A stretch of DNA of 64,000 nucleotides from Bacteroidota bacterium. Lineage in GTDB: Bacteria; Bacteroidota; Bacteroidia; 2-12-FULL-35-15. The notes under the pieces were generated by a model that saw nothing but the letters and a program-made list of their open reading frames with translations, had not been told where the DNA came from and searched no databases. Position 1 is the first letter of the stretch. Each line of letters begins with the position of its first letter. The translations under genes and the position numbers were made by a program. The stretch is from contig CANFRC010000006.1 in assembly GCA_947449315.1 (NCBI GenBank), forward strand, positions 62,001 through 126,000. The letters run 5' to 3'. Of the stretch, positions 25,818 to 35,258 are shown in pieces.

Positions 25818-27149
25818 TTATTGAATGAGCACTTTGTTCAAAAATGGAAAGCGTTTTAACAGTTTGTTTTTGTCTAATAGGATTAAAAAAGTGATCATCA
25901 AAAAGGGTAAGGTGGGTACTTTATACCTTGCGATTGCACCTAAAACAGGCGTTGTTTCTCCGATTATTAAAAATTGGATCATCACAAACGAAAAGCAGAA
26001 TAAAACATATTTCCACTTTATTTCTTTTAATGGCTTAATAAAAACGATGCAAATAACAATTAGTAGCAGTATAAATATGTTTTCTAATCCCGTCATGAGC
26101 ATCATTGGCGATCGTAATTCCCATAAATAGGGACGCAATAAAGTATTAACAAATGCTTGTGGACTGTTTTTTACAAATGAATTAAGTGTTGGTTCTAGTG
26201 GGGCAATATTTATAATGCTTCCAGCTATTGGAATTGTTTTGTTATAGGCATCCTGCAAATTACCTGTAGCTAATTGATTAAATTCTAGTTGCTTTTGCGA
26301 TAAGGTAATCAAAGGATTTTGGATAGAAGTGAAGTTGTCAATGTTTAAACCTATGATGCTTATTGCTGAGAAAGTGATTGCAAATTTTAAAAATACATTT
26401 GAATTATTGCGATTTGCCCAGATTATAAAAAGTAAACTAGGACAAATTGCTAACCAGACATAGAATTTTGAAAGAGCTAGTAATAGGCCCGATACAAGGC
26501 AAATGAATAGGGCTTTTCGATTAAATAATTTATTGGTGTAATAAATCAATAATCCCAGAGCGAAAAATATCAAACCCTCTTTCAGCACTCCTGAACCCCA
26601 AAATAAAACAGAAGGTAAAAGGAATACAACAAAAAATAGTTCTCTTTTTTTGTCTTGCATTTCAGTTACAAATGTTTTGTAAATAGCCGTTAAGCCGATC
26701 AATGAAAAGAAACAAATGAAAACGGTGTGTACATTGTAATAACCAAAAGAAAAGAATCTGACTAAGCAATTGAATCGAATAATTGTATGGCTGTCATTGT
26801 AGATGCTGCTATCGATCTTTCTTGCCCAATAATGCATTTCATTGTAGTAGTGGTCAAATCGCGTTGTGTTGTTTCCTATGCCGAAAAGCATTCTGATAAA
26901 GTCGGTAGGATTTTTTCTCATTGCATCGAACAAAACTTTACTGTCATCAAAATATTTGTAAATATCTGCTGTAGAGCGGTCAGTGTAATAAAAAGTGTAA
27001 ACAGCCCAAAGCAAGAGTCCGAAAAAGACTTTAAGAATAAATATCAAAGAGATAGTGCGTTTTGACAATCCTTCAATTTCAAAAAATTTCATCTTGTTGA
27101 TAATGAAGATGAAAAGGAATACGTAGGTTGTTGTTAAGAGGATTTCCAC
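25818..27149 (-). CDS. Polytopic inner-membrane protein, EpsG/GT-C-like, function unknown
   Basis: A 443-residue protein with about ten to twelve hydrophobic helices. After the second helix comes a loop with DRSTADIYKYFDDSKVLFDA and later FDHYYNEMHYW; the conserved-looking core LLPSVLFWGSGVLKEGLIFF lies near residues 175-195. This layout resembles membrane proteins of polysaccharide synthesis (EpsG-like or GT-C enzymes) that polymerise or transfer sugars from lipid carriers. No clear catalytic motif proves that. There are no glycan genes next to it. The start ATG at 27149 is followed directly by a first helix. Confidence 0.6.
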   Translation of the reverse strand: MEILLTTTYVFLFIFIINKMKFFEIEGLSKRTISLIFILKVFFGLLLWAVYTFYYTDRSTADIYKYFDDSKVLFDAMRKNPTDFIRMLFGIGNNTTRFDHYYNEMHYWARKIDSSIYNDSHTIIRFNCLVRFFSFGYYNVHTVFICFFSLIGLTAIYKTFVTEMQDKKRELFFVVFLLPSVLFWGSGVLKEGLIFFALGLLIYYTNKLFNRKALFICLVSGLLLALSKFYVWLAICPSLLFIIWANRNNSNVFLKFAITFSAISIIGLNIDNFTSIQNPLITLSQKQLEFNQLATGNLQDAYNKTIPIAGSIINIAPLEPTLNSFVKNSPQAFVNTLLRPYLWELRSPMMLMTGLENIFILLLIVICIVFIKPLKEIKWKYVLFCFSFVMIQFLIIGETTPVLGAIARYKVPTLPFLMITFLILLDKNKLLKRFPFLNKVLIQ

Positions 27150-27182
27150 TATTTAGTTGATTGTTTTAGGTTTTTTATCCCT

Positions 27183-27190
27183 CAAATATA
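27183..27190 (-). promoter_or_regulatory. -7 promoter box for the polytopic membrane protein
   Basis: Read leftward this is TATATTTG, a perfect match to TAnnTTTG, 33 bases before the ATG at 27149. Confidence 0.5.
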
Positions 27191-27250
27191 GCAATTCAAA
27201 ACTGTTGAAAACTCAAAAAAAATAATTAAAGGCAATCAGTCGGTTTTGTG

Positions 27251-27258
27251 TAAATTTG
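27251..27258 (+). promoter_or_regulatory. -7 promoter box for purL
   Basis: TAAATTTG fits TAnnTTTG exactly and lies 44 bases before the purL ATG. The -33 element is weak. No purine riboswitch-like structure is evident in the short leader. Confidence 0.5.
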
Positions 27259-27302
27259 GACTTCTTAAAATTGAGAAAAACAATATTCAATAAATTAAAA
27301 AT

Positions 27303-29528
27303 ATGTCAGCAGCATCACAAGAATTAACAACAGTAGAAACAGCCAAAAAATTAGGTTTGTTAGAGGATGAGTATGAAAAGATCAAAGTGATTTTAGGGCG
27401 TACCCCTAATTTTACTGAGTTGAGTATTTTTTCTGTGATGTGGAGTGAGCATTGCTCGTATAAAAATTCAATTGTGTGGTTAAAAAAATTACCTAAAAAA
27501 GGCCCGTACATATTAGCGGAAGCAGGGGAGGAAAATGCAGGTTTGGTTGATATTGGTGATGGTTTGGGCTGCGCGTTTAAAATAGAATCGCATAACCATC
27601 CAAGTGCATTAGAACCTTATCAAGGTGCTGCGACAGGTGTTGGTGGGATCAACCGGGATATATTTACAATGGGAGCTCGTCCTATTGCTCAAATGAATTC
27701 TTTGCGTTTTGGGGATATCAAATTAGAGAAAACAAAATGGTTGGTAAAAGGTGTGGTGAAGGGAATTGGCGATTATGGGAATGCATTTGGAATTCCTTGT
27801 GTTGGAGGAGAAGTGTTTTTTGATGATTGTTACAACGTAAATCCATTAGTGAACGCATTTAGTGCAGGAATTGTAAAAGCAGGTGAAACAGTTTCAGCTA
27901 CGTCTTACGGAGTAGGAAATCCCGTATTTATAGTTGGATCAGCTACAGGTAAGGACGGGATCCATGGAGCTACATTTGCTTCAGCCGATATTACAGAGGA
28001 TTCCGCGAAAGATCTTCCAGCTGTGCAGGTAGGAGACCCATTTCAGGAAAAATTATTGTTGGAAGCAACATTGGAAGTGATTAAAACGGGTGCCGTAATT
28101 GGTATGCAGGATATGGGAGCCGCTGGCATAACCTGTTCTACTTCAGAAATGTCTGCCAAAGGCGAACACGGAATGGATATTTGGTTGGACAGAGTTCCAA
28201 CCCGTCAGGCAAATATGCAACCCTTCGAAATATTACTTTCAGAGTCGCAAGAGCGAATGTTGATTGTTGTGAAAAAAGGAAGAGAAAAAGAAGTTCAGAA
28301 AGTGTTTGATAAGTGGGATTTGAATTGTGCGATGATAGGAACTGTAACTGATACCAAACGCATAAAGTTTTATGTTGGTGATGATCTTGTGGCTGACGTT
28401 CCTGCTTTTGATCTGGTTTTAGGTGGTGGTGCTCCCGTATATCACAGAGATTATAAGGAACCAGCTTATTTCAAAGAATCTAAAAAATTTACAATCGATT
28501 CTGTTGCAGAGCCAAAAGATTTGAAGACCGTTTCAAAATTTTTAATAGCGCATCCGAATATCGCATCAAAACAATGGGTGTATAATCAATACGATTCAAT
28601 GGTTGGGACTGCAAATATGAGTACCAATGCGCCATCTGATGCTGCTATTGTTAATATAAAAGGAACAAATAAAGCAATTGCTTTAAAAGTAGATTGTAAT
28701 TCACGTTATGTAAATGCGGATCCTGAGGTTGGTTGCTCCATTGCTGTTTCGGAAGCTGCTCGTAATATTGTTTGCAGTGGTGGTGAGCCAAGCGCAATCA
28801 CAAATTGTTTAAATTTTGGAAATCCCTATAATCCTGAAGTGTATTGGCAATTTGTAAATGTTATCAAAGGCATGGGTGCTGCATGTATCAAGTTTGAAAC
28901 GCCTGTTACCGGAGGGAATGTTAGTTTTTATAATCAATCTTCTTATGAAGGCCCTGTTTTTCCAACCCCTACAATAGGCATGTTAGGTGTTTTGAAAGAT
29001 AAAGCAAATCGTATGACATTGAATTTTAAGAATGAAGGTGATTCTATTTATCTTATCGGTAGTTCGAAAAATGATATTTCTTCTTCCGAATATTTATATT
29101 CATTTCATAATGTAAAAAATACGCCTGCTCCTTTCTTTAATTTAGATGAAGAATTTGAAGTTCAGAAAGCTGTGAAGACTCTAATAAAAGAACGTGTCAT
29201 CCAATCGGCTCATGATTGTGCAGATGGTGGTCTGTTTATTACCCTATTAGAAAGCGCCATGCCGAATGGTTTAGGATTTGATATCAGTTCTGACGAAACA
29301 ATTCGTAAAGACGCATTTTTATTTGGAGAAGCACAGAGCAGAGTAATTGTTTCCGTTAAGAAATCTGATGAAGATAAATTTATTGATCTGATGATGGCTT
29401 CTAGAGCAGAATTCGAATATCTTGGTGATGTAAAAGGGAAGGAAATGTTGATCGATGACGAATCATTTGGTTCAGTAGCGGAAGCAAAAACTATCTTTGA
29501 TAGTGCCATAGGGGAACTTCTGAAATAG
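27303..29528 (+). CDS. purL: Phosphoribosylformylglycinamidine synthase subunit PurL (small type)
   Basis: Makes formylglycinamidine ribonucleotide from FGAR, ATP and glutamine-derived ammonia in purine synthesis. At 741 residues it is the small PurL, which needs the separate PurS and PurQ subunits; neither is in the window. Visible motifs are [14 protein letters not shown] (near 40), [20 protein letters not shown] (near 95), [16 protein letters not shown] (near 280), and [10 protein letters not shown] in the second ATP-grasp-like half. The length is complete and all conserved stretches are intact. It stands alone between the membrane protein and the histidine kinase. Confidence 0.96.
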   Translation: MSAASQELTTVETAKKLGLLEDEYEKIKVILGRTPNFTELSIFSVMWSEHCSYKNSIVWLKKLPKKGPYILAEAGEENAGLVDIGDGLGCAFKIESHNHPSALEPYQGAATGVGGINRDIFTMGARPIAQMNSLRFGDIKLEKTKWLVKGVVKGIGDYGNAFGIPCVGGEVFFDDCYNVNPLVNAFSAGIVKAGETVSATSYGVGNPVFIVGSATGKDGIHGATFASADITEDSAKDLPAVQVGDPFQEKLLLEATLEVIKTGAVIGMQDMGAAGITCSTSEMSAKGEHGMDIWLDRVPTRQANMQPFEILLSESQERMLIVVKKGREKEVQKVFDKWDLNCAMIGTVTDTKRIKFYVGDDLVADVPAFDLVLGGGAPVYHRDYKEPAYFKESKKFTIDSVAEPKDLKTVSKFLIAHPNIASKQWVYNQYDSMVGTANMSTNAPSDAAIVNIKGTNKAIALKVDCNSRYVNADPEVGCSIAVSEAARNIVCSGGEPSAITNCLNFGNPYNPEVYWQFVNVIKGMGAACIKFETPVTGGNVSFYNQSSYEGPVFPTPTIGMLGVLKDKANRMTLNFKNEGDSIYLIGSSKNDISSSEYLYSFHNVKNTPAPFFNLDEEFEVQKAVKTLIKERVIQSAHDCADGGLFITLLESAMPNGLGFDISSDETIRKDAFLFGEAQSRVIVSVKKSDEDKFIDLMMASRAEFEYLGDVKGKEMLIDDESFGSVAEAKTIFDSAIGELLK

Positions 29529-29610
29529 ATAATTGCGAGTGATTGTTGTCTTAAAAAAGTTTTCTTCAGAATTTTTAATGATTTGTTTAATTCTAAGTAT
29601 TCCTTTGTAA

Positions 29611-32397
29611 TCAACGTGTTTTAATTTTTTTCTTCGGAATAAGATCTCGTATTTTCTTATACAATTCATCCGTAATAAATGGCTTTGATATGTAGTCATT
29701 TATGCCGTATTTTAAATAGTTTTCTTTGTCATCTTTAAGTGCATTTGCAGTTAAAGCAATGATGGGTGTATTAAGATGTAATTTTCGTCGTATATTTTCA
29801 GTTGCTTCTAATCCGTCCATTTCAGGCATTTGGATATCCATAAGAATGATATCGAATTTTATTTTTTTAACTTTTTTTAATGCTTCCTTTCCATTTTTTG
29901 CAACACTAACATCGGCTCCCCAGCTTTGAAGTATAGATAAAGCAAGCATTTGATTGAATTCATTGTCTTCTGCTAGAAGGATTTTTATACCAGTTAATGT
30001 TCTTTCTTCGATGATGGCTACTTTCTTTTTATTCGTTTTTCTTTCTGATCCGATCTTAAAAGAAAGCGTGAAAGTAAATATTGTCCCTATACCTAGTGCG
30101 CTTTCAACACTGATTTCTCCTCCCATCAATTGAATTAAATGTTTACTGATTGTTAAACCCAATCCAGTCCCTCCATATTTTCTGCTAATACTGTCATCTG
30201 CCTGAATGAAATCTTCAAACACTTTTTCAAGCATTTCTTTTTTCATTCCAATTCCTGTATCCGCAATTTTGAATGAGACCTCTACCTTGTCTGATTCTAC
30301 TTTATTTGCTGTACAAATTATCTTAATCCTTCCTTCAGAAGTAAATTTGACGGAGTTGTTTAATAGGTTTAACAATATTTGACCAAGTCGTATAGGATCG
30401 CCAATAATGGTTTTAGGAAGTTTTGGGTCATAAATTACTTTTATAATAATATTTTTTTCAAGACTTTTTAATTCAATTTGTTTTATTACTTTTTCGATAA
30501 TAGTTTCTAGTTGAAATGGAACTTTTTCAATAGAAAATTTACCTGATTCTATTTTCGAAAAATCAAGAATGTCATTGATGATGACAAGGAGGTTTTCAGA
30601 TGATGAAATTATTGCATCTACATAGGGAATTTGTTTGTCCGTTAAAGAAACAGATTTTAGCAGGTGGCTAAAACCTATTATCGCATTCATTGGCGTTCGG
30701 ATTTCATGACTCATGTTTGCAAGGAAAATTTCTTTTGCTTTTTTCGATTGCTCTGCCTTCTCTCGTTGGTCTCTTAATTCTTGTTCTGTATTTTTTTGCT
30801 TGGAGATGTCAAGATGAATACCAATAGAACCAATGTATTTATTTTTTGAATTGTATCTAGGTGTGCCACTGATTAACATCCATAATAATGATCCATCTTT
30901 CCTTTTTATCTGAATTTCATAAGCACCCGAAAAGCCTTTCTCTCGTTTGCTGTTTATTTCTTTCATTCTATTTCTGTTCTCTTTATCTTTAGGAAGTAAA
31001 AGGTTTTCTGCATTCTGTCCGACAAGTTCTTTTGAGGTATACTGTGAGTCCTTGCAGAATTGATTGTTAACGTATATTATTTTCTGATTCGAATCAACCT
31101 CAATAATTCCCAAGCCCATATTTTCAATAATGCTTCGGTATTTCTCTTCGTTCCATTTGAGAAAAGTTGTTGCATTTTTCGTTTCAGTTACATCACTATA
31201 TTGCCAAAGGTGTGCATGACTAATTCCATTTTTATATAAAGGAATATAATCGCGCTCATAAATTTTTCCATCTGACATCAGAAGTTCTTCCGCTAATGAC
31301 AATTTATTTTCCTTTGTTTTTTGAGCAATTCCTTTACTGAAATTGTCAGGGTTTACGAAAAGGTTTTTTACCAAATCAGCAGTTTGTTTTAGGTCTTTCC
31401 CTATAATTTCTGTTGGTGAAATGGAGAGATTAAATAAATTGCAAAAAGTTTGATTTGCCAAAATCACTTTCCCTTTTTCGTCAGAAAGTAATACGCCATA
31501 GTGTAAATTTGTTACGAGTTCTGATAATACATAATGAGATTCCTCAAGTAGCAATTGTGTTTTTTTTATTTCGGTAATATTTCTTGCCAGCGCTGAGAAT
31601 TCAAAATCTCCTTGTTTATTAAAAATTAACTGAACCTGTTGTCCTATCCATATTAAAGAACCGTTTTTTGATATGACAGGGAACTCAATATAGGAAGTTG
31701 GTTTTTTTTCTAGTGTTTGGTTTTTGTAAAATTTGTATACAATTTTTTTATAATCTTCTTGGATGATGTCTGTAAAATAGAAATCTAAAAATTCTGATTG
31801 CGTATAACCTAGCATAGATTCAGCAAATGGGTTTATGTAAGTAAATTTCCCAGTACTTGCTACGCGGTAAATAATATCTGTTGCATTTTCGATTAATGAT
31901 TTGAAATGGATATAGTTTTCGACACTCGATACATCCTTTATTATTACTGATTCAGACAATCTTTTGATATCATCATCCGAAACATTACTTTTTTTAAGTA
32001 ACTCCATGCTTTTACGCATTGAATTTGATGCTTTAGTATCTATTTGCGAAGAGTTGTTGTTTGAATTGTATTCAGATGTTTTAATACATTGGGAGCCACA
32101 AAACAATAGCTGTTTATTGTCAAGGTAGATAAACCTTCCTTTGTAATAACAATCGCTATTTTTTATAGGTTTAATGCAATAAGGTTCTTTGTTTTTTTCT
32201 AAATTTTTGGTGATTGTTTTGATGGATTTGATAGCAGGATTTACAATTTCAAAGTGTGCATCAAAATCTGAGTTTTTTATTTCTTTGCTATTTATTGCAT
32301 CTCCGAATGCGATCACTTTGAATGTATTATTTAATAGAATGTAATACGGAAACAAAGATTGAAACTGTTCGTTTTTTATATTAAAAAAATCTGGCAT
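29611..32397 (-). CDS. Hybrid sensor histidine kinase: HNOBA-like N-terminus, three PAS domains, receiver
   Basis: A soluble sensor kinase of 928 residues with no membrane helix. Residues about 5-115 (LFPYYILLNNTFKVIAFGD, then FDAHFEIVNP) resemble the HNOBA domain, the PAS-like partner of heme-nitric-oxide-binding (H-NOX) proteins. Three PAS domains follow at about 165-280, 285-400 and 415-535. The H-box is LANMSHEIRTPMNAIIG with the phosphoacceptor His564; the ATPase domain carries GDPIRLGQILLNLLNNSVKF, ADTGIGM and GGTGLGL. A receiver ends the protein, with Asp854 in LMDIQMPEMDG. No partner regulator or H-NOX gene is nearby. The kinase part is certain; the HNOBA reading is probable only. Confidence 0.93.
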   Translation of the reverse strand: MPDFFNIKNEQFQSLFPYYILLNNTFKVIAFGDAINSKEIKNSDFDAHFEIVNPAIKSIKTITKNLEKNKEPYCIKPIKNSDCYYKGRFIYLDNKQLLFCGSQCIKTSEYNSNNNSSQIDTKASNSMRKSMELLKKSNVSDDDIKRLSESVIIKDVSSVENYIHFKSLIENATDIIYRVASTGKFTYINPFAESMLGYTQSEFLDFYFTDIIQEDYKKIVYKFYKNQTLEKKPTSYIEFPVISKNGSLIWIGQQVQLIFNKQGDFEFSALARNITEIKKTQLLLEESHYVLSELVTNLHYGVLLSDEKGKVILANQTFCNLFNLSISPTEIIGKDLKQTADLVKNLFVNPDNFSKGIAQKTKENKLSLAEELLMSDGKIYERDYIPLYKNGISHAHLWQYSDVTETKNATTFLKWNEEKYRSIIENMGLGIIEVDSNQKIIYVNNQFCKDSQYTSKELVGQNAENLLLPKDKENRNRMKEINSKREKGFSGAYEIQIKRKDGSLLWMLISGTPRYNSKNKYIGSIGIHLDISKQKNTEQELRDQREKAEQSKKAKEIFLANMSHEIRTPMNAIIGFSHLLKSVSLTDKQIPYVDAIISSSENLLVIINDILDFSKIESGKFSIEKVPFQLETIIEKVIKQIELKSLEKNIIIKVIYDPKLPKTIIGDPIRLGQILLNLLNNSVKFTSEGRIKIICTANKVESDKVEVSFKIADTGIGMKKEMLEKVFEDFIQADDSISRKYGGTGLGLTISKHLIQLMGGEISVESALGIGTIFTFTLSFKIGSERKTNKKKVAIIEERTLTGIKILLAEDNEFNQMLALSILQSWGADVSVAKNGKEALKKVKKIKFDIILMDIQMPEMDGLEATENIRRKLHLNTPIIALTANALKDDKENYLKYGINDYISKPFITDELYKKIRDLIPKKKIKTR

Positions 32398-32836
32398 AGT
32401 CAGTTTATTAGTAGGGTCTCTAATTTTTAAATGTTGATATCACTATGTTTTTTGAAAATTAGTTGACCTAAATTAGCAGTTAAAACGTTTTTATTTTCTT
32501 TAGTAACCTATCACGTTGGCTAATTTATTGTTTTTAAGTCGCTAGTTCAAATTTAAATTATTTTAAGTATTAAAGTGCGCTATTGTTGCTAAATTTTACA
32601 TTTTAGGAATCGTTCTGTTCATCCATTTTTTAACGAATAAACACATATTTTAACGTATTTATTCTATTTTTGTTCGTGATGAAGCCGTTTTATTCGATAA
32701 CCTACTATTAATTGCCTTTCAGTTATTCACAATTACTATTATGCTTTTTAGTCAAAATTATGGAATAGAATAATTCAATGTACAATTGCGGCCGACTGCC
32801 CTAAAATTTAGTTTAATTTTTTAATTATTAAAATTG
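32398..32836 (+). promoter_or_regulatory. Gene-free AT-rich gap with a candidate mtgA promoter
   Basis: This 440-base stretch between the divergent kinase and mtgA genes holds no credible gene, tRNA or repeat. A TATTTTTG -7 box at 32665-32672 points rightward and would give mtgA a leader of about 160 bases. No matching -33 element is seen, and no clear promoter for the kinase could be picked out. Confidence 0.4.
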
Positions 32837-33571
32837 GTGAAAGCGTTTTTTAAAAAGCTGTGGCGATATTCTTGGAAAGCTGCGTTGTGGTTTTTTATTT
32901 TAAGTATAGCTTCCGTGATATTTTTTCGTTGGGTACCTATTCCAGTTACTCCACTAATGTTGATTCGTTGTGTCGAGCAAAAGCTGGAAGGTAAACCAAT
33001 GAAACTTAAAAAGGATTGGGTGCCTCTTGAAAAGATTGCTCCTAGTTTGCAACTTGCTGTTGTGTGTTCAGAAGATCAGAATTTTATCAAACATCATGGT
33101 TTCGATTTTGAAGCGATTGACAAAGCGATGGAGTATAATGAGAATCATAAGAAAACAAGAGGAGCTAGCACCATCAGTCAGCAAACGGCCAAAAATGTTT
33201 TTTTATGGTCAGGAAGAAGCTGGATTCGTAAAGCGTTTGAAGTTTATTTTACTTTTCTGATAGAGACCATCTGGAGTAAAGAACGGATCATGGAAGTGTA
33301 TCTTAATGTTATTGAAATGGGGGATGGTATTTATGGTGCACAGGCAGCATCTAAAACATTTTTTAATAAGGATGCAAACTATTTGACCCAGAGTGAAGCT
33401 GCTACACTTGCTGCAGTTTTGCCAAATCCATTGAGATTCAATGCGGGAATGCCAAGTGGATATATTTTAGGAAGAAGATCGTGGATCATCAATCAAATGT
33501 ATAATTGGGGGGGAGTTTTGAATTATGAGGAAAAGGAAGTGAGGGTAGTGAAGAAGAAAAGGAAGGATTAG
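32837..33571 (+). CDS. mtgA: Monofunctional peptidoglycan glycosyltransferase
   Basis: A GT51 enzyme that polymerises lipid II into glycan strands at the outer face of the inner membrane. The N-terminal helix (about 15-33) anchors it. Motifs in order are [15 protein letters not shown] (catalytic glutamate), [36 protein letters not shown] and [18 protein letters not shown], all five GT51 motifs being recognisable; there is no transpeptidase domain. Start: the frame opens with TTG-GTG at 32834-32839 and no ATG is available; GTG at 32837 is chosen. Length of 244 residues is normal. Confidence 0.94.
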   Translation: MKAFFKKLWRYSWKAALWFFILSIASVIFFRWVPIPVTPLMLIRCVEQKLEGKPMKLKKDWVPLEKIAPSLQLAVVCSEDQNFIKHHGFDFEAIDKAMEYNENHKKTRGASTISQQTAKNVFLWSGRSWIRKAFEVYFTFLIETIWSKERIMEVYLNVIEMGDGIYGAQAASKTFFNKDANYLTQSEAATLAAVLPNPLRFNAGMPSGYILGRRSWIINQMYNWGGVLNYEEKEVRVVKKKRKD

Positions 33572-33656
33572 TAAGAAGATCAGTTAATTCATAAAGTGGA
33601 TGCGACTATTTTAATTTAACAAATTTATTCGGTTCATCGGCGTCATTTTATTCTAC

Positions 33657-34526
33657 CTAATTCACTATTCTGCACTTCGGCAATAGTGCTTTCAGCACAG
33701 CCAGATCGAACGCTGTAAACTTATTTCCCCTTAAATCTAACACTTCCAAATTCTGCAGTACACTTATGTTTTCTGATACAGCAGTTAATTGGTTGTTTCG
33801 TAAAGAGAGGTATTTTAAATTTTTTAATTTAAAAACACGTTTGTTTAGTTCTGTTAATTTATTATCATCTAAAATTAGCATTTCTAAACTGCCAATCTTT
33901 CCAACAGATTTAGGAATGTCTACTAATCCGCATCGATTCATCGTAAGGCTTTTTAGCCGCTTGAATTCTGAGAAAGAGCTGGGTAACGTATCCAGTTTGC
34001 AATTGTATAAAAGTATCGTGTTTAGGTTTGATAAATAACCTATGGAATTTGGAAAATAAAAAGTATCTGCTTTGTTATTTTGTATTTCAATGGATCTTAG
34101 GTTACTCAAAAAAGCAATTTCATAAGGAAGCGAATCGATGTTCGGACTTAATAATCTTAATTCTGAAAGTTGAGAAAGGTTTCCAACATCTTTTGGTAAA
34201 GAAGTAATTGGATTTTCGATGCAGGCAAAATATATCAGATTATTTAAATTCTTAAACGCTGACGGGAGTTGAGTAAGGCCATTCGCATTTAATTCTAAAG
34301 CTTGTAATTGATCCAGCTTTCCAATTTTAGGTAATAATTTAGGGTCAATAGCTTGCTGCTCTATTTTAAGTTTGTAAGTTGTTTTCGACTCTTTTAAAGC
34401 ATCCTTTAGATTTGTGAAAACAATCGCTCCAGGCGGTCCATATCTATCAAATGGATCGACATCATCATCTTGCGCCTTTGTAAAGTTCGGAGATAAAAAC
34501 AATAATGCAATGAGTAGTTTTTGCAT
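33657..34526 (-). CDS. Secreted leucine-rich repeat protein
   Basis: A 289-residue protein with signal peptide (MQKLLIALLFLSPNFTKAQ) followed by an acidic patch (DDDVDPFD) and about nine leucine-rich repeats of the 23-residue LxxLxxLxLxxNxLxxLP type, from about 60 to the end. Examples are LQALELNANGLTQLP, LEMLILDDNKLTELN and LEVLDLRGNKFTAFD. Such solenoids bind proteins or glycans; the partner is not known. The start is 6 bases after the stop of the cyclophilin gene, so the two are likely co-transcribed and both reach the periplasm. Confidence 0.88.
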   Translation of the reverse strand: MQKLLIALLFLSPNFTKAQDDDVDPFDRYGPPGAIVFTNLKDALKESKTTYKLKIEQQAIDPKLLPKIGKLDQLQALELNANGLTQLPSAFKNLNNLIYFACIENPITSLPKDVGNLSQLSELRLLSPNIDSLPYEIAFLSNLRSIEIQNNKADTFYFPNSIGYLSNLNTILLYNCKLDTLPSSFSEFKRLKSLTMNRCGLVDIPKSVGKIGSLEMLILDDNKLTELNKRVFKLKNLKYLSLRNNQLTAVSENISVLQNLEVLDLRGNKFTAFDLAVLKALLPKCRIVN

Positions 34527-34532
34527 CTATTT

Positions 34533-35138
34533 TTACTTGTTCAATTCAGCAAATACTTTATCCGCCTTAAATTTCTTTGCAGGCTTTCCTTTACGGATGA
34601 TTTTAATATGAATGATCGTATCTCCTTGTTGTATACTATTTACAACATCTTGACCTGTGATCACATGACCGAAAATAGTATGATGTCCGTTTAACCATGG
34701 AGTTGCCACATGTGTGATAAAAAATTGAGAGCCATTTGTACCCGGGCCTGCATTGGCCATCGCTAAAATACCGGATCCAGTAAATTTAAATTCTGAAACA
34801 ATTTCATCTTTGAATTTATAGCCCGGTCCGCCTGCTCCGTTGCCTGCAGGATCACCACCTTGGATCATAAAATTTGCAATTACCCTATGAAATTTAAGAC
34901 TGTCATAAAATGGTTGGCCCTCTTTTTTAGCTGTGTTCTTTATTTTCCCTTCCGCCAAACCAACAAAATTCGCAACAGTCATAGGTGTTTTCTCAAACTC
35001 CAATTGCACGAGTATTTTCCCGCGATTGGTCTCTATTTCGGCATATAAACCTTTCTCTAGTTTAGGCTTTTTATCTTTTACTGCAAAACTGCTGAATGCA
35101 ACTAGTAATAATACAAGTGCTAAAAATATTTTTTTCAT
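34533..35138 (-). CDS. Periplasmic cyclophilin-type peptidyl-prolyl isomerase
   Basis: A folding helper that isomerises Xaa-Pro bonds in exported proteins. The ATG at 35138 is chosen because it begins a signal peptide ([19 protein letters not shown]); a farther upstream ATG at 35174 would hide it. The cyclophilin core has [39 protein letters not shown] and [14 protein letters not shown], including the catalytic Arg, Gln and Phe positions. The protein has 201 residues and a basic C-terminal tail ([14 protein letters not shown]). It precedes the LRR gene by 6 bases. Confidence 0.93.
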   Translation of the reverse strand: MKKIFLALVLLLVAFSSFAVKDKKPKLEKGLYAEIETNRGKILVQLEFEKTPMTVANFVGLAEGKIKNTAKKEGQPFYDSLKFHRVIANFMIQGGDPAGNGAGGPGYKFKDEIVSEFKFTGSGILAMANAGPGTNGSQFFITHVATPWLNGHHTIFGHVITGQDVVNSIQQGDTIIHIKIIRKGKPAKKFKADKVFAELNK

Positions 35139-35245
35139 AGGATGATTATTTTTAATGAACTGTAAAAATAGCATAACAAATCAAATTCTAAAACAGATGT
35201 TGATAAAACGTTACATCATTTTTAATAGATAATCATTGTGGTTGT

Positions 35246-35253
35246 TATTTTTG
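35246..35253 (+). promoter_or_regulatory. -7 promoter box for topB
   Basis: TATTTTTG fits TAnnTTTG exactly and ends 5 bases before the ATG at 35259. The topB mRNA should be leaderless or nearly so. This rules out the GTG at 35238, which lies upstream of the box. Confidence 0.55.
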
Positions 35254-35258
35254 GACTT

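Noticed and set aside
32521-32570. tRNA-like T-loop string (GCTAGTTCAAATT)
   Set aside because: No acceptor or anticodon stem can be folded around it.
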